Source: JBAYJC01 sp041665285 (GTDB lineage: Bacteria > Patescibacteriota > Patescibacteriia > 2-12-FULL-60-25). Taken from it: a stretch of DNA of 64,000 bases. The notes under the pieces were generated by a model. That model did no database searches. It was not told the origin of the DNA and saw nothing but the letters and a program-made list of their open reading frames with translations. The stretch is taken from assembly GCA_041665285.1 (NCBI GenBank), contig JBAYJC010000006.1, positions 1 through 64,000 on the forward strand. The letters run 5' to 3'. A program made the position numbers and the translations under genes. Shown in pieces: positions 57,133 through 64,000 of the stretch; positions within the stretch are counted from its first letter, which is position 1, and every line of letters starts with the position of its first letter.

Positions 57133-59133
57133 ATGAATGTCACTGAACTTGCCCGTCGTTTGCGTATTACGCCACAGGAATTGCTCGGCAAATTGCCTGA
57201 GCTTGGCTTTGATATCGGCGCGCGTGCCATCAAGGTAGATGATCGTGTTGCTCAGCAGATTTACCTGAAATGGATTGAACATGCTCGTCGCGAGCGCATG
57301 CGTGATCAGTTGACACGTGCATCTGCCATCGCAGGTCCTGGAGGCGTGAAGCACGAAGTGATATTGCCGTCTGTGATGTCTGTGCGTGATTTTGCCGGCA
57401 AGCTCGGTTTGCCGATTACGCGTGTGATCCAACAGCTCATGAAAGCGGGCATTCTTGCATCGCAGAATGAACGTCTTGATTTCATGACCGCGGCCATCAT
57501 TGCGGAAGAGCTTGGATACAAAGCCACGGAAGAGGCAAAGGGTGCGTCGGAAATGCAGGAAGTCCATGAGGAGAGCCGTATCAAACAAATTATTGAGAAT
57601 GAACAAACGGGGCTCGTTGCGCGTGCGCCGGTGATTGTGGTGATGGGACACGTGGACCACGGCAAGACAAAGACGCTCGACGCCATTCGCAAAACGCATG
57701 TCATGGAGGGAGAATCCGGTGGCATTACGCAACACATCGGTGCGTATCAGGTAGAAAATAAAGGACGCAAACTCACATTTATTGACACACCTGGTCACGA
57801 AGCATTTACCGTGATGCGTTCTCGTGGTGCCAAGGTTGCTGATATTGCAGTGTTGGTTGTGGCCGCAGACGACGGTGTTCAGCCTCAGACAAAGGAAGCG
57901 CACGATATTATCAAGGCCGCGCATCTGCCTTTTATCGTGGCCATGAACAAGATCGATAAGCCAGAAGCAGATCCAAATCGCGTGATGGGTCAGCTTGCGG
58001 AAATTGGTGTCACGGTCGAAGAATGGGGCGGTACTGTGCCCATGGCGCGTATTTCTGCAAAAGTGGGGACAGGCATTGATGCACTATTGGATTTGATTTT
58101 GTTGGTGGCAGACATGGAAAAGGAGCGCATTGTTGCCAATCCTGACACGCGTGCCGCTGGAACGGTCATTGAAGCACATGTAGATAAAGGAGAAGGGCCC
58201 GTTGGAACGATTATTGTGCAGAATGGCACATTGCGTCGTAATGATTGGATTGGTATTGATGGCGCGGCCTATGGGCGTGTTCGTCTTTTGCGAGATTGGA
58301 AGGGCAACACCGTAGATGAGGCTTTGCCTGGAACGCCAATCAAGATTTTAGGCTTCAAAGTCGCACCCGCTGTTGGTGACATTATTGAGGTTCCTGCAGA
58401 TCCAAAATCGTTGGAGGTCAAAAAGGTGAAGACGAACATGCAGGTGGCCGATACCATGACCGCGACTAAGTCCATGCCAAAACAGGACGAAGAGATAACC
58501 AAGAAAATCACGTTGAATGTGATCTTGAAAACAGATGTGCTTGGATCTTTGGAAGCCATTCTCGGCATGTTGGAGAAGATCCAACACGAGGTTGTTGGCG
58601 TGGAAGTGATTCAAAAAGGTTTGGGCAATATCACGGATAATGATGTGGAGCGTGCGGCAACATCGCAACCGGCAGTTGTCTATGGGTTCAATGTTATGTC
58701 GCCGACGGTCGTCGAGGCGCTCGCACGCGAAAAGGGTGTGGAGATTAAGATGTGTAAGGTGATTTACGATTTGTTTGATGATGTGGTCGCGAAGCTGAAT
58801 GCACTGTTGCCACAGGAAGTGATCGTCACAGAGCTTGGAAGCGCAGAAGTCGCGGCCATCTTCCGTACAGAAACCGGCAAAATGATTGTGGGAGCTCGCG
58901 TAAAAGAAGGGAAGCTGATCAGTGGGAGCAAAGTGCGCGTATGGAGAGGGGAAACGCTTATTGGCGATGGCGTGCTCGAATCCATGCAATCAGGCAAATC
59001 TCCTGCAAAGGAAGTCAATGCTGGTCAGGAGTGCGGCTTGTCCTATCGCGGTAAGATCAAGCTTATGGTAGGCGATCGATTGGATGCTTATTCTGAAGAG
59101 TCAAAGACACGCAAAATTGATTTGATTCGATAA
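57133..59133 (+). CDS. infB: Translation initiation factor IF-2, short form
   Basis: 666 residues from ATG 57133 (MNVTELARRL). Two short IF2_N-like segments (LRITPQELLGKLPELGFDIG; MSVRDFAGKLGLPITRVIQQLMKAG), then the GTPase with GHVDHGKT, DTPGHEAF and NKIDKPE, domain II and the C-terminal tRNA-binding domain. The long charged N-terminal region of E. coli IF-2 (890 residues) is missing. The SGGITQHIGAY switch is intact. Confidence 0.95.
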   Translation: MNVTELARRLRITPQELLGKLPELGFDIGARAIKVDDRVAQQIYLKWIEHARRERMRDQLTRASAIAGPGGVKHEVILPSVMSVRDFAGKLGLPITRVIQQLMKAGILASQNERLDFMTAAIIAEELGYKATEEAKGASEMQEVHEESRIKQIIENEQTGLVARAPVIVVMGHVDHGKTKTLDAIRKTHVMEGESGGITQHIGAYQVENKGRKLTFIDTPGHEAFTVMRSRGAKVADIAVLVVAADDGVQPQTKEAHDIIKAAHLPFIVAMNKIDKPEADPNRVMGQLAEIGVTVEEWGGTVPMARISAKVGTGIDALLDLILLVADMEKERIVANPDTRAAGTVIEAHVDKGEGPVGTIIVQNGTLRRNDWIGIDGAAYGRVRLLRDWKGNTVDEALPGTPIKILGFKVAPAVGDIIEVPADPKSLEVKKVKTNMQVADTMTATKSMPKQDEEITKKITLNVILKTDVLGSLEAILGMLEKIQHEVVGVEVIQKGLGNITDNDVERAATSQPAVVYGFNVMSPTVVEALAREKGVEIKMCKVIYDLFDDVVAKLNALLPQEVIVTELGSAEVAAIFRTETGKMIVGARVKEGKLISGSKVRVWRGETLIGDGVLESMQSGKSPAKEVNAGQECGLSYRGKIKLMVGDRLDAYSEESKTRKIDLIR

Positions 59134-59148
59134 AAAGGAGACAGGCGT

Positions 59149-59177
59149 AAAAAGCGAGCTATGATTGCTCGCTTTTT
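59149..59177. terminator. Bidirectional terminator between infB and rodA
   Basis: An 11-bp stem AAAAAGCGAGC / GCTCGCTTTTT with a 7-nt loop serves both converging genes; the rodA stop codon (59159-59161) lies in its loop edge. Confidence 0.85.
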
Positions 59178-60277
59178 GCTTTGCCGCTCCGTCGTACGGC
59201 AATGCTTTGTGCAAGGCCAATGCTGACGTAGGTCACCACAAGTGATGAGGCCGCGGCAGAGAGAAAGGGCATGGGAATGCCGGTAATGGGGACAATACTC
59301 AGATTCATGCCTGCATTCACAAACATGTGGATGAGAAAAACGCTTCCCAGTCCAATGAGCACGAATGTGGCAAATTCATCTTCAGATTCGCGGGCAATCG
59401 TGAGAAAACGAAAGTACAGAACAAAAGATAAGCCCAAGACCATGCTGATGCCAACAAACCCTAGCTCTTCTCCAATGACGGCAAAGATGAAGTCCGTAGC
59501 CGCTTCAGGGAGAAAACGCAGGCGTGCTTGAGAACCTTCTCCAATGCCTTTGCCAAGCCATCCGCCAGAGCCAATCGCAATACGTGCCTGTGCGGCATTA
59601 TAGCCAGCTCCATGCGGGTCTGCCGCAGGATTGAGGAACGTGAGGATGCGTTCGCGTTGATAGGTTTTGACGCCAAATGACCAAAACAAACCTCCGGCAA
59701 CAAGACAGCAGAGCGGAAGAATGATCCAGGCTTTACGAGGCAAGCCTGCAAAACAGCACATGGCAATCCAAGATCCTAGCATGACCATGGCAGAGCCAAA
59801 GTCTGGCTGGAGAAGAACAAGGCCCACGTAGGTCATGGTGGCGCAGGCGCTCAAACCAAAGATACGCCAGGAAAGACGGCCATGACTCATGCGTGAAAAG
59901 AGGGCGCTGATATAGAGAATGAGCGAGAGTTTCGCGAGTTCTACCGGCTGAAACGAAAGGGACCCGATTTGAAACCAGCCACGTGTTCCACGAACCGTTT
60001 CACCTAAGAAAAGTACAAGGATGAGGATAATGGCGCCGCTCAAAAAAGCAAGAAATCCAAAGGATTTGAGGTGACGGTAATCAAGAAAGGTGAGTCCAGC
60101 CACAAGAGAAATACCAATGCCGAGCGCGGCTAACTGCTTGTAAAAAGTAAATAGCCCCACGAGCTCTTGAGAGATGCTGATGCCATAAATCGTCACCAGG
60201 CCTAGTGAGGTGAGTGCGAGAACCGCGATAAAGAGCACCCAATCAAAATGCTCAACAATATCGAAAAATCGTAGCAT
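59159..60277 (-). CDS. rodA: SEDS peptidoglycan polymerase RodA/FtsW family
   Basis: 372 residues, about ten membrane helices. Typical blocks: GTRGWFQIGSLSFQPVELAKLSLILY, LLQPDFGSAMVM, QARIAIGSGGWLGKG, RFLPEAATDFIFAVIGEELGFVG and the end TGIPMPFLSAAASSLVVTY. The essential Asp of SEDS enzymes lies in ATDFIFAVIGEE. It polymerises lipid II for elongation or division. Assignment to RodA over FtsW rests on length and context only. Confidence 0.9.
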   Translation of the reverse strand: MLRFFDIVEHFDWVLFIAVLALTSLGLVTIYGISISQELVGLFTFYKQLAALGIGISLVAGLTFLDYRHLKSFGFLAFLSGAIILILVLFLGETVRGTRGWFQIGSLSFQPVELAKLSLILYISALFSRMSHGRLSWRIFGLSACATMTYVGLVLLQPDFGSAMVMLGSWIAMCCFAGLPRKAWIILPLCCLVAGGLFWSFGVKTYQRERILTFLNPAADPHGAGYNAAQARIAIGSGGWLGKGIGEGSQARLRFLPEAATDFIFAVIGEELGFVGISMVLGLSFVLYFRFLTIARESEDEFATFVLIGLGSVFLIHMFVNAGMNLSIVPITGIPMPFLSAAASSLVVTYVSIGLAQSIAVRRSGKAKSEQS

Positions 60278-60321
60278 GCGGTTACGGTAGCAAGTCGCAG
60301 GATTTGTGTGTAGAGGGCTCC

Positions 60322-61194
60322 TTAAAATCTCGTGCTTGGAAGAAACACGTTCTGATCAAGGACATTCACAACGGGTTGGATGTCTGTTTTGGCAATACCG
60401 TCCAGATTTTCAAACCAGTGGATGGTGATCGGGCGTGTTTCTCCTGGCTTGATATCGCGCACATTGATTTGGGTAATGCCAGCAGGGATGCCTTGTCGGT
60501 ACAGTATGACCATAAGATCCATATTCCAGTAGCCAAAACCACTTGCATTTTTCAGGGTGAATGCTGTTTGTCCTACTTTTTTTCCATCATAGTCCACGTC
60601 TTGTTGATAGGTGACGTCCGTAAACGTGAGTTTCAGGCGTTTATCGTAGAATCGCTGATAATCTCCGTCTACTGCCGTGGGCGTGATGCGATGCCAACGG
60701 ATATCGTCAAAGACAAGGGCAGGGGAACGTCCGTTGCCAGACCAGCCGAGCTCTGTGAGATAGCGTTGCGAGTTGGGGAGGATGAACGCGGTACGTGTCG
60801 CGGTAAGCGTTCCATCAATGTTGAAACGATAGGAAAATTCCGCCCACCATTGGGGATTAGCATTGGAGAGCTGTGCAACAATATCTCGTCGGTTGCCTGT
60901 GGTTTCGAACATCTGTACCTGTGAGGGATTGAGTGCCTGCGGAGCGGCTTCTTGCAGTGTTTGCAGGGAGAGTTGGTTGCGGAGGATCGTTTGGGTGATG
61001 CGTTGTTCTTTGGGGTAGGAGATCGCATACGTATCGAGTACGACCCAAAAAGCATAGCTCCAGCAAAGGACGCTGAATGCGATGAGAAAACGATGGCCAT
61101 TCTTTCGAAGAGCATCCCCATGACGTACCCACCAAGAAGCGAATTGCAATTCTTGGTCAGAAAGCCCGTCGCCCGCGCGTGAACTCGTTGACAT
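60322..61194 (-). CDS. Single-pass membrane protein, unknown
   Basis: 290 residues. A short cytoplasmic part, one membrane helix (about 36-56, FLIAFSVLCWSYAFWVVLDTY) and a beta-rich outer domain with GYWNMDLMVILYRQGIPAGITQINVRDIKPGET. Not recognised. It lies 44 bp upstream of rodA on the same strand, so a role at the cell envelope is possible. Confidence 0.7.
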   Translation of the reverse strand: MSTSSRAGDGLSDQELQFASWWVRHGDALRKNGHRFLIAFSVLCWSYAFWVVLDTYAISYPKEQRITQTILRNQLSLQTLQEAAPQALNPSQVQMFETTGNRRDIVAQLSNANPQWWAEFSYRFNIDGTLTATRTAFILPNSQRYLTELGWSGNGRSPALVFDDIRWHRITPTAVDGDYQRFYDKRLKLTFTDVTYQQDVDYDGKKVGQTAFTLKNASGFGYWNMDLMVILYRQGIPAGITQINVRDIKPGETRPITIHWFENLDGIAKTDIQPVVNVLDQNVFLPSTRF

Positions 61195-61303
61195 GTCTCT
61201 AGTATATCACAAGTTCGTGAGGGCATGGATGAGGCCTTGTGCATCTTTAGGTTTTCCGCTTCCCAGATGGACGTATCTTTGCTATTCTACATCGGCAAAA
61301 ACT

Positions 61304-63352
61304 ATGACTTCCAAAGACGAAAAAGCCAAGAAAGGTTCGTACGGTGCTGAGCAGATTTCCGTACTCGAGGGTCTAGAGCCGGTCCGTAAACGACCGGGCA
61401 TGTACATCGGTTCCACGGGTCCGGATGGGTTGTTTCATTTATTGCGTGAGGTTGCAGATAACTGTTTTGACGAGGCCATGGCAGGTCATGCGGATACGAT
61501 TACGATCACGCTTCTGCCAGATGATAAGGTGTCCGTTTTTGATAACGGCCGTGGCATTCCCGTGGAAATGCATAAACAATATGGTGTTTCTGCGTTGGAA
61601 CTTGTGCTCACAAAACTTCATGCTGGCGGTAAATTCGGTGGAGAGGGAAGTGGCTACAAGATTTCTGGAGGTTTGCATGGTGTGGGCGTGTCTGTGGTGA
61701 ACGCGTTGTCTGAATGGTTGGAAGTGACGGTCGAGCGCGACGGTGGCATGTGGAAGCAGGAATATGCGAAAGGCATTCCACAGTACAAGGTGAAAAAAGT
61801 AGGGACAAGTCAACGCCATGGTACTACCGTGAGTTTCAAGCCTGATGCCTCCATTTTTACAGAGGGCACGATGTTTGATTATCAGCGCGTGCTTGATCAT
61901 TATCGTCAGCAGTGTTACCTCACGCGGGGCATTCGCTTGATTATTCGCGATGAACGCACGGTGGAAGACCTCAAAGCCTATGGATTTTATTTTGAAGGCG
62001 GCGTGGCATCCTACGTGGGGTTTTTGAACCACAAGAAACAGCCAAAACACGAGAACGTCTTCTTTGTCGAAAAGCAGGTGGAGAATGCGGAAGTGTCCAT
62101 TGGATTGCAATACACGGATGATTATTCAGAGACGCTATATGCGTTTACGAATAACATCATCAATCCAGAGGGTGGTACGCATGTGCAGGGCTTTCGTGCG
62201 GCATTGACGCGTGTCTTGAACGCGTATGCACGCAACAAGGGATTTATCAAAGAAAAGGATGATAATCTCTCCGGCGAAGATGTGCGCGAAGGCTTGACCT
62301 GCGTACTATCCATTCGTATTCCGGAGCCACAATTTGAGGGCCAAACAAAAGCGAAGCTTGGCAGTCCGGAAGTACGCGGCGCCGTAGAAACAGTCATGGG
62401 CGAACATTTTGCCATGTTCTTGGAAGAGCATCCGCGTGATGCAGAAGGGATCATCGGCAAATGCGTGCTCGCACAACGTGCGCGTGCGGCGGCTCGTGCG
62501 GCTCGTGATACGGTTTTGCGTAAAGGTGTATTGGAAGGATTGACGTTGCCAGGCAAGCTCGCGGACTGTTCAAGCCGTGATCCAGAAGTAAGCGAGCTCT
62601 TCATTGTTGAGGGAGATTCTGCCGGCGGCTCTGCAAAACAGGGACGTAATCGCGACACGCAGGCGATCCTTCCTTTGCGTGGCAAGATCTTGAACGTCGA
62701 ACGCGCACGCTTGGATAAGATTCTCGCAAATCAAGAAATCAAGAATTTGATTATTGCCATGGGAACAAACATTGGCGAAATGTTTGACATCACGAAACTG
62801 CGTTACGCGCGTATCATCATCATGACAGATGCTGATGTGGATGGTGCGCATATTCGCACGCTTCTCCTCACGTTGTTCTATCGCTATTTCCCAGACTTGG
62901 TGAATAAGGGGCATATCCTTATTGCGCAACCGCCACTGTATCGTGTGGCAAAGAATAAGGATGTGCGCTATGCCTTCACGGAAGAAGAGCGTGATCTCTA
63001 CGTAGAAGAAATGAAGAAGCTGATAGCCGCTTCAAAAAAAGGAAAGAAAACGGAAGAGGTCGAAGAAGCGGATCCAGATGCGGCGATCGAAGCAGAGGGG
63101 GAGGAAGCTCCAGATGGCGTAACCAAGGTCGCAGGCATTGCCATCCAGCGTTACAAAGGTCTTGGAGAAATGAATCCAGAACAGCTGTGGGAAACAACCA
63201 TGGATCCAAAAACGCGTTTGATGAAGGTAGTAACCGTGGATGACGCACAAAAGGCTGATGAGACCTTTGAGATGCTCATGGGAGCAGAGGTGGCACCACG
63301 CAAAAAATTCATCCAAACAAACGCGAAGCACGTAAAAAATCTCGATTTCTAA
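61304..63352 (+). CDS. gyrB: DNA gyrase subunit B
   Basis: 682 residues from ATG 61304 (context ACTATG); the longer frame from 61193 is rejected. GHKL ATPase (VRKRPGMYIGSTG, EVADNCFDEAMAG, DNGRGIPV, GGLHGVGVSVVNALS), transducer, TOPRIM domain (EGDSAGGSAKQGR, MTDADVDGAHIRTLLLT) and the C-terminal GLGEMNPEQLWETTMDP. An acidic/Lys insert (KKGKKTEEVEEADPD) of about 35 residues lies in the late TOPRIM region. ParE is the other option; the lack of gene context leaves this slightly open. Confidence 0.92.
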   Translation: MTSKDEKAKKGSYGAEQISVLEGLEPVRKRPGMYIGSTGPDGLFHLLREVADNCFDEAMAGHADTITITLLPDDKVSVFDNGRGIPVEMHKQYGVSALELVLTKLHAGGKFGGEGSGYKISGGLHGVGVSVVNALSEWLEVTVERDGGMWKQEYAKGIPQYKVKKVGTSQRHGTTVSFKPDASIFTEGTMFDYQRVLDHYRQQCYLTRGIRLIIRDERTVEDLKAYGFYFEGGVASYVGFLNHKKQPKHENVFFVEKQVENAEVSIGLQYTDDYSETLYAFTNNIINPEGGTHVQGFRAALTRVLNAYARNKGFIKEKDDNLSGEDVREGLTCVLSIRIPEPQFEGQTKAKLGSPEVRGAVETVMGEHFAMFLEEHPRDAEGIIGKCVLAQRARAAARAARDTVLRKGVLEGLTLPGKLADCSSRDPEVSELFIVEGDSAGGSAKQGRNRDTQAILPLRGKILNVERARLDKILANQEIKNLIIAMGTNIGEMFDITKLRYARIIIMTDADVDGAHIRTLLLTLFYRYFPDLVNKGHILIAQPPLYRVAKNKDVRYAFTEEERDLYVEEMKKLIAASKKGKKTEEVEEADPDAAIEAEGEEAPDGVTKVAGIAIQRYKGLGEMNPEQLWETTMDPKTRLMKVVTVDDAQKADETFEMLMGAEVAPRKKFIQTNAKHVKNLDF

Positions 63353-63353
63353 T

Positions 63354-63388
63354 CGAGAGAGCCCTTGCTTCGGCAGGGGCTCTTCGAT
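63354..63388 (+). terminator. Terminator after gyrB
   Basis: An 11-bp stem AGAGCCCTTGC / GCAGGGGCTCT with a TTCG tetraloop and one or two wobble pairs, ending 2-35 bp after the gyrB stop. Confidence 0.75.
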
Positions 63389-63399
63389 ATGCTGAAGCT

Positions 63400-63750
63400 A
63401 TGGAGCCCACACCAAATCGCCTTATCGCGCAGTGTCCTCTTTGCCATGCCAACTATCCAGCGGCAGGGATGCGTTTGTGTTCGGATGCAGGGAATACAGG
63501 CATGAGCAAGGTGTACCACTGTGCGTGCTCTGGATGTGGATATGCCATGATTGCGGTAGTGCTCGAAACCACAGGATGGTCTTCGTCCGTGGGGATGATT
63601 ACGGATCTGCAGTTCGCTGACGTTCAGCGTTTGGAGGCGCTTCCCGGGCTTGCCGCAGACGAATGTGTACGCTTTCATGAGGTCTTAGCCCATGATAGTG
63701 CCAAGCTCTGTCAACGACTCCTTGTGACAACTGAGCCAAAAAAAGGCTAA
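63400..63750 (+). CDS. Zinc-ribbon protein, unknown
   Basis: 116 residues. CPLCHANY at 12-19 and HCACSGCGYAM at 40-50 form a zinc-binding ribbon; the rest is helical. Start context GCTATG. It lies between gyrB and the L25 gene; a transcription or RNA-related role is possible but not shown. Confidence 0.68.
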   Translation: MEPTPNRLIAQCPLCHANYPAAGMRLCSDAGNTGMSKVYHCACSGCGYAMIAVVLETTGWSSSVGMITDLQFADVQRLEALPGLAADECVRFHEVLAHDSAKLCQRLLVTTEPKKG

Positions 63751-63770
63751 TTTCACAAAAAAGTTGTCCC

Positions 63771-63799
63771 TTGACGAAGCTCGTTTTTTCCTTTATCCT
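63771..63799 (+). promoter_or_regulatory. Promoter of the L25 gene
   Basis: TTGACG, 17-bp spacer, TATCCT. The mRNA start near 63806 lies about 20 nt before ATG 63827. Confidence 0.65.
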
Positions 63800-63826
63800 A
63801 GCAACACTTTGATGAAACTTGATGAT

Positions 63827-64000
63827 ATGACACAAACGATTTCCGCCGTACAGCGGGCGCAAGGCGAGCGCCAACCAGGAAGAATCGCGGCTATTATGTA
63901 TGGCCGTGGGATTGCGTCGCAGATGCTCTCTGTGCCGTTTTCAGATTTTGTGCGCGTCTACAACGCCGCTGGTCAATCCAGCTTGGTGGATGTAACCGTG
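63827..64000 (+). CDS. rplY: 50S ribosomal protein L25-like, 3' end outside window
   Basis: 58 codons are visible (MTQTISAVQRAQGERQPGRI...AAIMYGRGIASQMLSVPFSDF). The pattern of R/K-x-PG-x-I-x-A-x-(L/M)YG-x-G and the following beta strands match the N-terminal 5S rRNA-binding domain of L25/Ctc. ATG 63827 (context GATATG) is preferred over ATG 63812, five codons upstream. Confidence 0.75.
   Translation, partial: MTQTISAVQRAQGERQPGRIAAIMYGRGIASQMLSVPFSDFVRVYNAAGQSSLVDVTV

Noticed and set aside
1..64000. CRISPR array, insertion sequence, rRNA or tRNA genes
   Set aside because: No regularly spaced repeats, transposase motifs or complete cloverleafs were found on reading either strand.

Overview
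ORGANISM. The window reads with the standard bacterial code (TGA is a normal stop in many genes). It looks like a Candidate Phyla Radiation (Patescibacteria) genome, probably of the Parcubacteria type (inference, moderate). Pointers are an alanyl-tRNA synthetase ending after the editing domain, an RNA polymerase alpha subunit without its C-terminal domain, a short IF-2, very large secreted beta-rich proteins, and almost no Shine-Dalgarno sequences. Nearly every forward-strand start codon instead has T just before it (TATG, often CTATG).

HOST, LEFT (1-15.5 kb). Two GT4 glycosyltransferases (the first cut by the window edge) lie beside a large reverse-strand membrane protein. Then come a CDP-alcohol phosphatidyltransferase, rlmN, a membrane-anchored polysaccharide deacetylase, mnmA, a membrane protein with a coiled coil, and alaS. 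After a terminator, a possible 6S-like RNA and a good promoter comes the classical block infA-rpmJ-rpsM-rpsK-rpsD-rpoA-rplQ-rplM-rpsI, closed by two terminators.

PROPHAGE (about 15.57-48.2 kb). A temperate siphovirus-like genome sits directly behind rpsI. Early region: Bet/RecT-type annealing protein, membrane-anchored 3D-domain protein, HTH replication protein carrying three palindromic repeats (candidate origin), many small ORFs, a candidate structured RNA, a glutaredoxin, a HAD phosphatase and an RtcB RNA ligase. Structural region: terminase, portal-MuF fusion, S78 protease, HK97 capsid protein, connectors, tail tube, SGNH hydrolase. Lysis-like cluster: two or three small membrane proteins with a papain-like peptidase. 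Then a second large structured RNA, tail chaperones with a probable -1 frameshift, tape measure and tail hub, with three reverse-strand cargo genes between them. The fiber region includes a poly-glycine adhesin. A tyrosine integrase lies at the right end, with a terminator in its leader and an HTH ORF overlapping its 3' end.

HOST, RIGHT (48.2-64 kb). Two giant secreted proteins share a C-terminal domain. They are followed by a reverse-strand secreted beta-rich protein, infB, rodA (reverse), a reverse-strand single-pass membrane protein, gyrB, a zinc-ribbon protein and the start of a ribosomal protein L25 gene. No tRNA, rRNA, CRISPR array or insertion sequence was recognised.
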